Positions 8,375 to 15,972 are shown, numbered from the stretch's first letter. The stretch: DNA of 64,000 nt from Flavobacterium buctense (GCF_014486695.1 NZ_JACTAB010000003.1:248001-312000); one strand, 5' to 3'. Made by a program: numbers and translations. The notes: generated from the sequence alone by a model not told the origin.

Positions 8375-9589
8375 ATGAAGTTTACCCTAATATCCTTTTT
8401 TCTAACCAGCTTATTTTATTTTTCAGGTCCGACGATCGGGATACACTATTCGCATTCGGAAAAAAATGAAAATTCGGATAGTACTTTGTTAACCATTCCG
8501 CTTAAGATTAAGTTTAATGATGTTTCAGAAAAATATATTTCTGAAAAAAAGTTTAAAATTGATTCGTTTTACAACAAGTTTATCAATTCGCCTTACTATA
8601 GCGGAAGTTTTATTGTAGCCAAAAATGGTCGCATCATTTATGAGCATTACCAAGGTTTGGCTAACACCAAAACCGGTAGAAAAATAGATGCCAATACATC
8701 GATTCACTTGGCATCCGTAAGTAAAGTATTGACCGCAACAGCCATCTTAAAACTGGTTCAGGAAGACAACCTATTACTCGATCAAAAAGTAACCGATTGG
8801 ATTCCGAAATTCCCTTATAAAAACGTAACCATCCGAACATTATTAAATCACCGAAGCGGTTTACCACACTATTCCAACTTTCCGGGTATTATGAAAAAAG
8901 CTTGGAACAGAAAAAAAGTACTGACCAATAAGGATGTATTGGATTTGATGATAAAACAAAAGTTTAAACCCATTTTTGCCAACAATGCCCGTTTTGATTA
9001 TTGCAACACAAATTATGTGATTTTGGCCCTAATTATCGAAAGAGCTACCGGTCAAAACTATCGTGATGCTATGCAAACCTTGATTTTCAAACCCCTTGGG
9101 ATGAAAAATACTTTTGTGTTTAATTATGAAACCGATAGAGATACCGTTTGTAAATCCTATAGAGCCAGTACTATTTTTCCTTGGGACCAATATGACAATT
9201 TGTATGGAGACAAAAATATATATTCTACGCCAAGAGATTTAGTAAAATTTGATTTAGCTACTTATTCTCCTGATTTTATCAAACCGGAATTATTGCAGGA
9301 AGCTTATTATGGTTATAGTGCCGTAAATGTAGCCAAACCTATAAAAGATTATGGTTTAGGAATGCGCATGCGTTATTTGGCCAACGGGGAAAAGCTTGTC
9401 TATCACAACGGTTGGTGGCATGGCAATAACACTTCATTTGTTCCGGTCAAAAAGGATACTATGACCGTTATTTGTTTGGGCAATAAATATTCGAACAGAC
9501 CTTATGCCACTTTGAATATGGTCAGCAGTTTATTTGCCAAAAAAACAGAAGAAATTCCGTTGCCGGCTGAACTGGAAATCAAAGAATAA
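8375..9589 (+). CDS. Serine hydrolase, beta-lactamase class C / penicillin-binding-like
   Basis: A 404-residue beta-lactamase-related (PF00144) serine hydrolase with an N-terminal hydrophobic export signal (about 1-20). The catalytic SxxK tetrad is SVSK at 114-117 and the YxN motif is YCN at 209-211. A HNGWWHGNN segment near 350 replaces the KTG box, as often in class C-like esterases and peptidases. It should act in the periplasm or at the surface on an unknown ester, peptide or D-amino-acid substrate. It is single, and its stop lies three bases from the stop of the convergent cvfB gene. Confidence 0.85.
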   Translation: MKFTLISFFLTSLFYFSGPTIGIHYSHSEKNENSDSTLLTIPLKIKFNDVSEKYISEKKFKIDSFYNKFINSPYYSGSFIVAKNGRIIYEHYQGLANTKTGRKIDANTSIHLASVSKVLTATAILKLVQEDNLLLDQKVTDWIPKFPYKNVTIRTLLNHRSGLPHYSNFPGIMKKAWNRKKVLTNKDVLDLMIKQKFKPIFANNARFDYCNTNYVILALIIERATGQNYRDAMQTLIFKPLGMKNTFVFNYETDRDTVCKSYRASTIFPWDQYDNLYGDKNIYSTPRDLVKFDLATYSPDFIKPELLQEAYYGYSAVNVAKPIKDYGLGMRMRYLANGEKLVYHNGWWHGNNTSFVPVKKDTMTVICLGNKYSNRPYATLNMVSSLFAKKTEEIPLPAELEIKE

Positions 9590-9592
9590 AAT

Positions 9593-10432
9593 TTAGATTT
9601 TTATTTCGTCAACCAAATAGATACCATCTTCTTTAATTTCGATGCGTTTTTCTTTATAGAGTGCACCAATGGCTTTCTTAAACGTCTTTTTACTCATCTT
9701 TAAGACGGTTTTAATGTCTTCCGGATGGCTGTTGTCGGTTAATCTTAAAAAGCCTCGACTCGCTCTTAATTCGAATAGAATTTTCTCGGCATTGGGTTCA
9801 ACATTACTGTAACCGAATTTGTTTAAAGTTACATCAATCTTGTTGTCAGGTCTAATATTTTTAATGTAACCTGTTAATCTATCTCCTAATCGGATGTCTT
9901 CATACACCTGGTCTTTGTACAATAATCCTTTGTGAATATCGTTGATAATAACATTGATTCCGAGTTCTGTAATATGAGAAATGATTAAATCTACCTCATC
10001 GCCAACAGCAACCGTCAAATTTTCATTGCTTAAAAACTGATTGGTCTTACTGGAAGCCATTATTCTATTGGTTTTTTCATCGATAAAGGCAAATACCAAA
10101 TAGCGTTTTCCTTTTTCCATCGGACGGGCTTGTTCTTTGAAAGGAACGAACAAATCTTTCTCTAAACCCCAATCGAGAAAAGCACCAAATTGGTTCACAT
10201 AATTCACTCGCAGCAAGCCAAACTCATCCATTAAAATATAAGGCTCCAATGTAGTAGCTACCGGTCTTTCTTCATGGTCAAGATAAACAAACACTATGAT
10301 TTCATCACCAATAGCATAGTCTTTCGGCACATATTTTACCGGAAGCAACACATCGGCTGTTCCATCGGTTAAAAAAAGTCCCACTTTGGTTTCTCTTGCT
10401 ATGGTAAGTGTATTGTAATGCCCTATTTTCAT
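9593..10432 (-). CDS. cvfB: CvfB family RNA-binding protein with S1-like domains
   Basis: A 279-residue protein of the CvfB family. The order is an N-terminal S1-like domain (MKIGHYNTLTIARETKVGLFL), a second (LLRVNYVNQFGAFLDWG, near 93-110), a third S1 domain (DRLTGYIKNIRPDNKIDVTL, near 183-203) and a C-terminal winged helix (about 225-279). Staphylococcal CvfB binds RNA and influences virulence gene expression; the role here is unknown but probably post-transcriptional. A -7 box (TATCTTTG on the minus strand, 10457-10464) lies 25 bp before the start. The gene stands alone. Confidence 0.88.
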   Translation of the reverse strand: MKIGHYNTLTIARETKVGLFLTDGTADVLLPVKYVPKDYAIGDEIIVFVYLDHEERPVATTLEPYILMDEFGLLRVNYVNQFGAFLDWGLEKDLFVPFKEQARPMEKGKRYLVFAFIDEKTNRIMASSKTNQFLSNENLTVAVGDEVDLIISHITELGINVIINDIHKGLLYKDQVYEDIRLGDRLTGYIKNIRPDNKIDVTLNKFGYSNVEPNAEKILFELRASRGFLRLTDNSHPEDIKTVLKMSKKTFKKAIGALYKEKRIEIKEDGIYLVDEIKI

Positions 10433-10549
10433 TTTGACTGCTTGTAATTTAGACTACAAAGATAGGGAAATTAGAAACTTGAATTTGTATTATAAAAAAT
10501 GTAGTTTTACTAAGTGTAACAAAATAAACGCTTACACTACTAACGGACT

Positions 10550-11044
10550 ATGAGTGACCACTTAGAACAATCATTTGTAAAGCAGCTAAAGGAAAACCAG
10601 AACATCATCCACAAGATATGTCGGTTGTATACCAATGGTGATGATGCGCACAACGATTTGTTTCAAGAAATTACCATTCAGCTTTGGAAAGCCTTCCCGA
10701 AATTTAGAGGCGATTCTAAATTCTCCACATGGGCTTATCGTGTAGCCTTGAATACCGCTATAACACTCTACCGAAAAAATACCAGAACGGTTTCAACGGT
10801 TACTTACGAAGGACAAAAACATTTCTTAAGCCAAGAAGATTACAACTTTGAAGAGGAAGAACAAATCAAATTGATGTACCAAGCGGTGCAACAGTTGAAT
10901 GATATTGAAAAGGCTTTGGTGTTTTTATATCTCGAAGATAAAGATTACACCGAAATATCGGAAACATTGGGAATTAGCGAAGTCAATGCCCGAGTAAAAA
11001 TGAACAGAATAAAAGGAAAATTAAAAAAAATATTAAATCCCTAA
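10550..11044 (+). CDS. RNA polymerase sigma factor, ECF type
   Basis: A 164-residue ECF sigma factor. Region 2 spans about residues 22-80, with DLFQEITIQLWKAFPKFRG and KFSTWAYRVALNTAI. The region 4 helix-turn-helix, near 125-160, contains KDYTEISETLGISEVNARVKMNR. It is followed five bases later by a small membrane protein and then a TraB-type gene, so a sigma / membrane regulator / effector operon is likely. The membrane protein lacks the zinc-binding motif of ZAS anti-sigma factors. The promoter of this operon was not recognised. Confidence 0.88.
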   Translation: MSDHLEQSFVKQLKENQNIIHKICRLYTNGDDAHNDLFQEITIQLWKAFPKFRGDSKFSTWAYRVALNTAITLYRKNTRTVSTVTYEGQKHFLSQEDYNFEEEEQIKLMYQAVQQLNDIEKALVFLYLEDKDYTEISETLGISEVNARVKMNRIKGKLKKILNP

Positions 11045-11049
11045 GGATT

Positions 11050-11688
11050 ATGGATGAGTTGGATTTATTAAAAAAAGCCTGGAAAAAGGACACCCATTCC
11101 TTCGAACAGGTCACTGAAACCGATATTTACAAAATGCTGCATAGGAAATCATCTTCTATTGTTAAATGGATATTGGTGATAAGCATATTGGAGTTTGCCG
11201 TTTGGGCTGCCGTCAGTATTTTATTCAATACAGACGACGCGATAAAAAGTTTACACGCAGAAAGTTTTTCATTTTACTTAAAAATACTGACTTATGTTAA
11301 TTATGCCGTTGTAGTTTATTTTATCTATGCCTTTTACCAAAACTATGCTAAAATTTCTACGATTACTTCCACCAAGCAATTAATGCAGGATATTTTACGG
11401 GCAAGAAAAACAGTGCAATACTATGTTTGGTACAACTTAATTATGATATTAATCAGTACCATCCTCGGCTTTGTTATGGCGTTCATTTACAATCCTAAAA
11501 TGAGTGCCCTAAAAGATAAAATTGCTCACGAAGACAGTTATATAACCCTTTCTAAAACCATTTGTGTTATTGTGATTACTTGCTTGTTAACAGTGGGTGT
11601 TTTTTGGTTATTCTATCGCTTATTATATGGCATTTTATTGCGAAAATTACAAGGCAATTATAAAGAACTTAAAAAAATCGATTTGTAA
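11050..11688 (+). CDS. Four-helix membrane protein, putative regulator of the preceding sigma factor
   Basis: A 212-residue inner membrane protein. A short cytoplasmic N-terminus (about 1-36; DELDLLKKAWKKD) precedes four hydrophobic segments at about 38-59, 75-97, 123-146 and 171-195. The WKKD-type N-terminus resembles proteins found after ECF sigma genes in Bacteroidota, so an anti-sigma role is plausible. That is inferred from position only, as no anti-sigma motif is visible. The start is five bases after the sigma stop and the stop is one base before the TraB-like gene. Confidence 0.72.
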   Translation: MDELDLLKKAWKKDTHSFEQVTETDIYKMLHRKSSSIVKWILVISILEFAVWAAVSILFNTDDAIKSLHAESFSFYLKILTYVNYAVVVYFIYAFYQNYAKISTITSTKQLMQDILRARKTVQYYVWYNLIMILISTILGFVMAFIYNPKMSALKDKIAHEDSYITLSKTICVIVITCLLTVGVFWLFYRLLYGILLRKLQGNYKELKKIDL

Positions 11689-11689
11689 G

Positions 11690-12544
11690 ATGAAAAAAGC
11701 AACCATACTCCTGCTGGCCTTATTAACCGGGATGGCCAATGCACAAACGAATGAAAATTCTCTATTGTGGAAAATTTCCGGAAACGGACTTACTAAACCT
11801 TCTTATTTATTCGGAACCATTCATATTACTTGCGATGCTTCTTTATCGGATAAAGTAAAAAAAGCCATGGACACTACAGAACAACTGTGTTTAGAACTGG
11901 ACATGGATGATCCTAACATGCAGAACGAAATGATCAGTAAAATGATGATGAAAGATGGCGTAACGATGAAATCATTGGCCTCAACAGAAGACTTCAAAAT
12001 CGTTGACGAATTTCTAAAAGCACAATTGGGCTATCCTGCAGAAGTACTCAATAGTTTTAAGCCATTTATGATTTCAGCCATGTTGTACCCAAAAATGCTG
12101 GCTTGTGAAATGCAATCTGTCGAGGCAGAACTAATGAAAATTAGCCAAGCCCAAAACGAAGAAGTCATCGGATTAGAATCGATAGCAGAACAAATGGAAG
12201 TATTTGACAAAATCTCATACCAAGACCAAATGGACGAATTGGTCAAAACCGCCAAGAGTAATTTGAAAAGAGATACTGAAGAAATGACTGAAATGTTGGC
12301 ACTATACAAATCTGAAAATATAGAAGCTATGTTTGACTTTACAGCAAAGTCTGAAAATGTAATGACTTCTAAATATTCAGATGTAATGTTAAGCAATCGA
12401 AACAATAACTGGATAAGCCGAATAGATAAAATTGCCAAAAGCAAATCGACTTTCTTTGGCGTTGGTGCTGCACATCTTGGTGGCGAACAAGGCGTGATTG
12501 TCTTGCTTAGAAAAGCAGGTTTTAAAGTAGAAGCCGTGAATTAG
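11690..12544 (+). CDS. TraB/GumN family protein, exported
   Basis: A 284-residue TraB/GumN (PF01963) family protein. I place the start at 11690 because the protein then begins with a clean signal peptide, MKKATILLLALLTGMANAQ. The two family His motifs are present: SYLFGTIH near 42-49 and GVGAAHLGGEQG near 258-269. The family includes a heavy-metal-dependent proteolytic group (TIKI), but most bacterial members are uncharacterised. It should be periplasmic or surface exposed. It is the last gene of the sigma-factor operon, starting one base after the membrane protein stop and followed by a strong hairpin. Confidence 0.85.
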   Translation: MKKATILLLALLTGMANAQTNENSLLWKISGNGLTKPSYLFGTIHITCDASLSDKVKKAMDTTEQLCLELDMDDPNMQNEMISKMMMKDGVTMKSLASTEDFKIVDEFLKAQLGYPAEVLNSFKPFMISAMLYPKMLACEMQSVEAELMKISQAQNEEVIGLESIAEQMEVFDKISYQDQMDELVKTAKSNLKRDTEEMTEMLALYKSENIEAMFDFTAKSENVMTSKYSDVMLSNRNNNWISRIDKIAKSKSTFFGVGAAHLGGEQGVIVLLRKAGFKVEAVN

Positions 12545-12550
12545 TTTTAG

Positions 12551-12603
12551 GGATAAGGGATAAGTTAAAAGGGATAAGTTAGTAATAGCTTATCCCTTTT
12601 AAC
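12551..12603. terminator. Heptamer tract with perfect 15-bp hairpin, probable terminator
   Basis: Heptamers GGATAAG, GGATAAG, TTAAAAG, GGATAAG at 12551-12578 end in one arm (12564-12578) of a perfect 15-bp stem. The other arm is at 12589-12603 and the loop is 10 nt. It begins 6 bp after the TraB-like stop. There is no long T-run, so termination is likely but not certain. Confidence 0.6.
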
Positions 12604-12630
12604 TATAGAATAAACCACAACCATTATTCA

Positions 12631-12743
12631 CGAACAAGATTTTCAAAAAATAATTTCTTGTTCGGATTTCCGAACATTTTTTTTAAATTTTTTTTTCTGT
12701 TCAGATTTACGAACAAGATTATCAAAAAAATATTTTCTGTTCG
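12631..12743. repeat. Three tandem palindromes, about 40-bp period
   Basis: Units at 12631-12664, 12671-12702 and 12710-12743 each run from (C)GAACA to TGTTC(G) around an A/T-rich centre. The first has a perfect 9-bp arm pair (CGAACAAGA / TCTTGTTCG). The starts are 40 and 39 bp apart. They may be hairpins or binding sites for a dimeric regulator. Confidence 0.75.
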
Positions 12744-12803
12744 AGATTGAAACTATGGCGCTATCAAAAAGCAAGACAAAAAGTATTTTTTGCTACCAAA
12801 CAG

Positions 12804-12833
12804 TTGGGGATTGAAAGGGAATATTTATATTTG
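12804..12833 (+). promoter_or_regulatory. Sigma-A type promoter, TTG-N19-TATATTTG
   Basis: TTG at 12804-12806 and TATATTTG at 12826-12833 are exactly 19 bp apart, a full match to the Flavobacterium consensus. Transcription would begin near 12840 and run through the GTTAGC boundary into the gene at 12917. Confidence 0.75.
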
Positions 12834-12900
12834 AGGTATAAGCATACTACTACACCCTAAAACGGAATAACAGGTATGATTTTATCATATCTATAAACTA

Positions 12901-12906
12901 GTTAGC
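12901..12906. repeat. GTTAGC boundary before the first accessory gene
   Basis: GTTAGC lies 10 bp before the ATG at 12917. It is the same right-arm end that closes the complete inverted repeat at 13788-13917, so it may be the left limit of a cassette-like unit. No matching left arm is visible upstream. Confidence 0.45.
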
Positions 12907-12916
12907 AAACATATTT

Positions 12917-13777
12917 ATGACATCACGAAACATATTCATTTTAACATTCACGTTTTTCATTTCGCTTTGCTATGGTCAAATGCGAGAACGATTACATATG
13001 AATGATTTAAAAAGGCAGAAATTAAATGGAAACGTAAAGGATTTAAAGCATATTGAATATGAAGCTAGGTATAACACAAAAGACACGACTTATGCACTTG
13101 TAATTTCAGATTTCCTAAGTATGAAGAATAATATCTCCACATATAACAAATCAGGATATTTGGAAAAGAAAACTGAGTTAAGTTTCGATTTAAAAGATTC
13201 CATATCAATTTCTGCCGTATGGACTTATGAGTATGATAAAGACAATAGAATAATAAGAGAGTATAGAGATTCAAAAAAATATGGTGATACTTCTTCATGG
13301 AACTATAAATACATCAACAAAAATGCAACCCTAATAAAGTATTATCATAAAACATACAACGTATTGTATTACAAATATTCTCAAGAAAAGGATGTTGAAT
13401 TATTGACAACTGCAAATTCAGACAGCTCATATCAAAGAAAAATGAAATTTATTTATGATAAAAAAAACAGGTTAGTCCATTATGAAAATTATGAAAACAC
13501 TGATTCTATAATTAATTTACGAGATTTAAAATATAGTGACGAATCTAGAAATTATACTGAAGAATTCAACGAAGACAGAAAGTATAAATATAAAATCAAA
13601 AAGTTTTTGGATTATGATGTTAATGGAAATGTGATAAAGATATTTGATGAAACCAAAAAGTTGACAGGTTGGTTTGAATATGTCTACGATAGTAGAAAAA
13701 ACTGGATTGAACAAAAGTGTTTTAATTCAAGTGGAAGACTATATAATGTTATCAAAAGAGATATAACATATCACTAA
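12917..13777 (+). CDS. Exported protein of unknown function with YD/RHS-like repeats
   Basis: A 286-residue protein with a signal peptide ending near residue 21 (FFISLCYGQ). The rest has recurring Tyr/Asp/Asn blocks such as YEYDKDNRIIREY, FIYDKKNRLVHYENY, DYDVNGNVIKIFDE and YVYDSRKNWIEQKCF, spaced roughly 35-70 residues apart. These look like degenerate YD (RHS-like) beta-hairpin repeats. No catalytic motif is recognised. The gene is markedly more AT-rich than its neighbours and is flanked by GTTAGC and GCTAAC boundary sequences, suggesting acquisition. A strong promoter sits 84 bp before the start codon. I cannot assign a function. Confidence 0.75.
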   Translation: MTSRNIFILTFTFFISLCYGQMRERLHMNDLKRQKLNGNVKDLKHIEYEARYNTKDTTYALVISDFLSMKNNISTYNKSGYLEKKTELSFDLKDSISISAVWTYEYDKDNRIIREYRDSKKYGDTSSWNYKYINKNATLIKYYHKTYNVLYYKYSQEKDVELLTTANSDSSYQRKMKFIYDKKNRLVHYENYENTDSIINLRDLKYSDESRNYTEEFNEDRKYKYKIKKFLDYDVNGNVIKIFDETKKLTGWFEYVYDSRKNWIEQKCFNSSGRLYNVIKRDITYH

Positions 13778-13787
13778 AAATACGTTT

Positions 13788-13917
13788 GCTAACAGCCGTT
13801 TGGTAGCATGGCTGGTTTTGCATTTCTTAGCCGGAAAGTACTAAGTTCAAAATTTGATTATATTTAAAATTAATTATTTAAAAAGTCTCCACTACTACCA
13901 AGCGGCAGCACGTTAGC
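13788..13917. repeat. Complete GCTAAC...GTTAGC imperfect inverted repeat between two accessory genes (attC-like architecture)
   Basis: The left arm (13788-13806) reads GCTAAC-A-GCCG-T-TTGGTAG. The right arm (13895-13917) reads CTACCAA-G-CGGC-AGCAC-GTTAGC. Three blocks (6, 4 and 7 bp) pair in order with unpaired bases between them, giving a long stem with extra bases on one strand and an 88-nt loop. That architecture recalls integron attC sites, but the ends do not match the RYYYAAC/GTTRRRY core. Its left arm recurs after the next gene at 14393. Confidence 0.65.
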
Positions 13918-13931
13918 AGCAATACTTTCTT

Positions 13932-13964
13932 AACGAGACGATTTAAACCAAACGAGACGATTTG
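13932..13964. repeat. Direct repeat AACGAGACGATTT, 19-bp period
   Basis: AACGAGACGATTT occurs at 13932-13944 and again at 13951-13963, 17 bp before the ATG at 13981. The spacing is close to two helical turns, so it may be a tandem operator; this is inference only. Confidence 0.7.
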
Positions 13965-13980
13965 AAATAATTTTTATAAA

Positions 13981-14379
13981 ATGATTATAACCGAAATATT
14001 AGAAATTCTAAAAGCTAACGACGATGGTACACTTTTAAATAGTCTATATGATGAATTTAGAGACGGAAGAAATCGCAATGACATTTTAACTTTACTAAAT
14101 TCAGGTGATGAGATGATTGGTTATGGCTGCGATATATCATGTGAAATCAAAATTAAAGATGCAGAAGTTCAGAAAACCATAATGAACAGATTAGAAGAGA
14201 TTTTAGCTTATAATAAAGATTCATACAATAGAGAAAGAGCATTTGACGCCTTATATGGTTTTTATATGGACAATAATGATACTAACGGATTGACTTTACT
14301 TTGCGAAAAATTAGTGCATGATGAAATCCCAGGAATCAAAGATTATGCTTTAGAATTTATTGCTAAAAACAAAGGATGA
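13981..14379 (+). CDS. Hypothetical protein, alpha-helical, HEAT-like
   Basis: A 132-residue predicted cytoplasmic protein with no signal or membrane segment. The sequence is helical with paired-helix spacing such as ILEILKANDDGTLLNSLYDEF and the C-terminal LLCEKLVHDEIPGIKDYALEFIAK, which resembles HEAT-type or immunity-protein-like repeats. I do not recognise a family. It lies between the complete GCTAAC...GTTAGC element and a second GCTAACAGC arm starting 14 bp after its stop, as expected for a cassette-like unit. A tandem direct repeat precedes it and a bidirectional terminator follows. Confidence 0.7.
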   Translation: MIITEILEILKANDDGTLLNSLYDEFRDGRNRNDILTLLNSGDEMIGYGCDISCEIKIKDAEVQKTIMNRLEEILAYNKDSYNRERAFDALYGFYMDNNDTNGLTLLCEKLVHDEIPGIKDYALEFIAKNKG

Positions 14380-14392
14380 TAAAAGTACTGCT

Positions 14393-14407
14393 GCTAACAG
14401 CAGTTTG
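14393..14407. repeat. GCTAACAGCAGTTTG arm after the second accessory gene
   Basis: These 15 bp match the left arm of the complete element (GCTAACAGCCGTTTG at 13788-13802) with one mismatch and sit 14 bp after the stop at 14379. No right arm follows; the housekeeping terminator begins about 20 bp later. It may mark the right edge of the accessory patch. Confidence 0.55.
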
Positions 14408-14427
14408 CAACAACTACATTACTCAAC

Positions 14428-14460
14428 AAAAAAATCCCCTCATTACAAGGGGATTTTTTT
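14428..14460. terminator. Bidirectional terminator between convergent genes
   Basis: A-run, ATCCCC, loop, GGGGAT, T-run form a symmetric hairpin that serves the plus-strand gene ending at 14379 and the minus-strand acyltransferase ending at 14459. Confidence 0.85.
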
Positions 14461-15292
14461 ATTCTTCACTAAAATCTTCTTTATCCACTTGCCATTTTCG
14501 GAGTTTGTTTAAACGCTCTTGTTCTGCAATTTCCTCGGCAGGAATTACTTTTAAGAAGGAAGCATGTTGTTCAATGGCATATTCTACCTTTTCTACAATT
14601 TGCTCTATGGTTTCGTTGTCATAATCAATCTCCAAAGGTTCTTTAATGATGAAGGATTGCAAGATGTTTTTCTTTTTGACTCTTAATCCTTTTTTATCAA
14701 ACGCTCGTCGGAAACCATCTATTACAATAGGTACAACGATAGGTTTGTGTTGCTTGATTATATGAGCGGTTCCTTTTCTAACCGGTTTAAAAGACTTTGT
14801 CGTTCCTTGTGGGAAAGTAATGACCCAGCCGTCTTCCAGCGCTATCCGAATGTTTTCAGTGTCATTTGGATTGATTTCGCGTTTTTCGGTTACATCTTTT
14901 CCTCCGGAGCGCCATGTTCGTTCTACAGTGATCGCACCAACATAAGCTAAAATCCTGGGTAACAAACCGGCTTTCATCGTTTCACTAGCGGCTACGTAAT
15001 AGATATTCATTTTAGGTTGCCACAAATACCCCACATTTTTAATATTGTCAACACGCCCCGAAAGACTGGCATTGAACACGTGAAACATGGCTACAACATC
15101 GGCAAAATAAGTTTGGTGATTAGAGATAAAAAGAACGTTTTTATCGGGTAAGTTTTTAATGATTTCCGAACCTTCTATGTGAAGTTCGTTAAATCCACGA
15201 TACCTGCGGTGAGTCAAGACTCCAAAGATGCGAATTAACCATTTTTTGATAAAGAGTATATGACCAAAAGGATTTCGTTTCAATAATCCCAT
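14459..15292 (-). CDS. 1-acyl-sn-glycerol-3-phosphate acyltransferase-like protein
   Basis: A 277-residue PlsC-type acyltransferase. I place the start at 15292 (MGLLKRNPFGHILFIKKW), because longer versions would overlap the NUDIX gene. The HX4D motif is NHQTYFAD near residues 59-66. The substrate block FPQGTTKSFKP near 160-170 replaces the classic FPEGTRS. An N-terminal amphipathic or hydrophobic stretch suggests inner membrane attachment. The family adds the second acyl chain in phospholipid synthesis, though the variant FPQGT block leaves other acyl acceptors possible. It lies downstream of the NUDIX gene on the same strand. Confidence 0.83.
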   Translation of the reverse strand: MGLLKRNPFGHILFIKKWLIRIFGVLTHRRYRGFNELHIEGSEIIKNLPDKNVLFISNHQTYFADVVAMFHVFNASLSGRVDNIKNVGYLWQPKMNIYYVAASETMKAGLLPRILAYVGAITVERTWRSGGKDVTEKREINPNDTENIRIALEDGWVITFPQGTTKSFKPVRKGTAHIIKQHKPIVVPIVIDGFRRAFDKKGLRVKKKNILQSFIIKEPLEIDYDNETIEQIVEKVEYAIEQHASFLKVIPAEEIAEQERLNKLRKWQVDKEDFSEE

Positions 15293-15333
15293 AATTTGTT
15301 TTTTTAGGAACGCAAATCTACAAAAACTAAAAC

Positions 15334-15972
15334 TTATAAAACCAATTTCAAAGTATCTTTCAATTCGCTCAACATCATGGCGGTGGCACCCCAAACAAAA
15401 TGCTCGTTTACCTGAAATCCGGGTACTTCAATAGTGCCTGCGTAAGAGGTTTTCATAGTGTTATTGACAATAATTTCATCATTCATAAAATCGGCAAATG
15501 GGAATTCAACCAACCCGGCGACTTCGTCTTCTTGCAAAACAAACTCCAATTCACTATTGCTATAACCTAAATACGGATACACCATAAAATTACTCGGCGG
15601 AATATACACTTCGGTAAAAGCGCGAATCACGTTGACATGATTAGGATGAATACCGATTTCCTCATGGGTTTCTCTTAGCGCTGTTTGACTTAAATCAGTA
15701 TCATATTCTTCAACTTTTCCTCCGGGAAAAGCAATTTGTGAAGAATGTACACCGTTATAACTGGTACGCAGAATTAGTGCCAAATGAGTTTGCGAAGCTT
15801 TTGGGTAAAAAAGCATCATAACCGCTGCCTGTTTTGGGGTTACTTTACTAAAATCGATGGCTTTGATTAAGTCTAATCGGTTGGCCGGTGCCATTTTTGC
15901 ATGGGATTGCGTTGCCGGTAGCTCGACATTTTGTATTTTTGGCGTGTATTTTAAAAACTCCTCGAAGTGCAT
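15334..15972 (-). CDS. CoA pyrophosphatase-type NUDIX hydrolase
   Basis: A 212-residue NUDIX hydrolase. The NUDIX box is visible as GGKVEEYDTDLSQTALRE followed by THEEIGI near residues 99-123, with the REx2EE metal-binding core. The GGK...D...TALRE form, and the upstream block LILRTSYNGVHSSQIAFPGGK, fit the CoA-diphosphatase subgroup (NudL-like). These cleave CoA or acyl-CoA to 4'-phosphopantetheine and 3',5'-ADP. It is cytoplasmic. It is divergent from the DUF4268 gene across a 68-bp gap and upstream of the acyltransferase. Confidence 0.87.
   Translation of the reverse strand: MHFEEFLKYTPKIQNVELPATQSHAKMAPANRLDLIKAIDFSKVTPKQAAVMMLFYPKASQTHLALILRTSYNGVHSSQIAFPGGKVEEYDTDLSQTALRETHEEIGIHPNHVNVIRAFTEVYIPPSNFMVYPYLGYSNSELEFVLQEDEVAGLVEFPFADFMNDEIIVNNTMKTSYAGTIEVPGFQVNEHFVWGATAMMLSELKDTLKLVL

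Larger units (their letters stand above)
12545..12916. other. 372-bp gene-free stretch at the left edge of an accessory patch
   Basis: No coding frame is supported here. From left to right it holds a heptamer tract that folds into a 15-bp hairpin (12551-12603), three tandem palindromes of about 40 bp period (12631-12743), a near-perfect promoter pointing right (12804-12833) and a GTTAGC boundary (12901-12906) just before the next gene. The AT content is visibly higher than in the neighbouring genes. Confidence 0.8.

Noticed and set aside
12031..12444. 137-codon minus-strand open frame inside the TraB-like gene
   Set aside because: It is antisense to a gene with clear signal peptide and family motifs and has no features of its own.
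12631..12743. Possible small CRISPR array (three repeats of about 40 bp period)
   Set aside because: The units are palindromic and the spacing DNA is short and A/T-rich. There are no identical repeats with unique spacers and no cas genes in the window.
13788..13917. Canonical integron attC site
   Set aside because: The ends do not fit the RYYYAAC / GTTRRRY core and no integrase gene is in the window. I keep it only as attC-like architecture.
14376..14624. 82-codon plus-strand frame beginning at the end of the second accessory gene
   Set aside because: It runs through a terminator and into the antisense of the acyltransferase gene.
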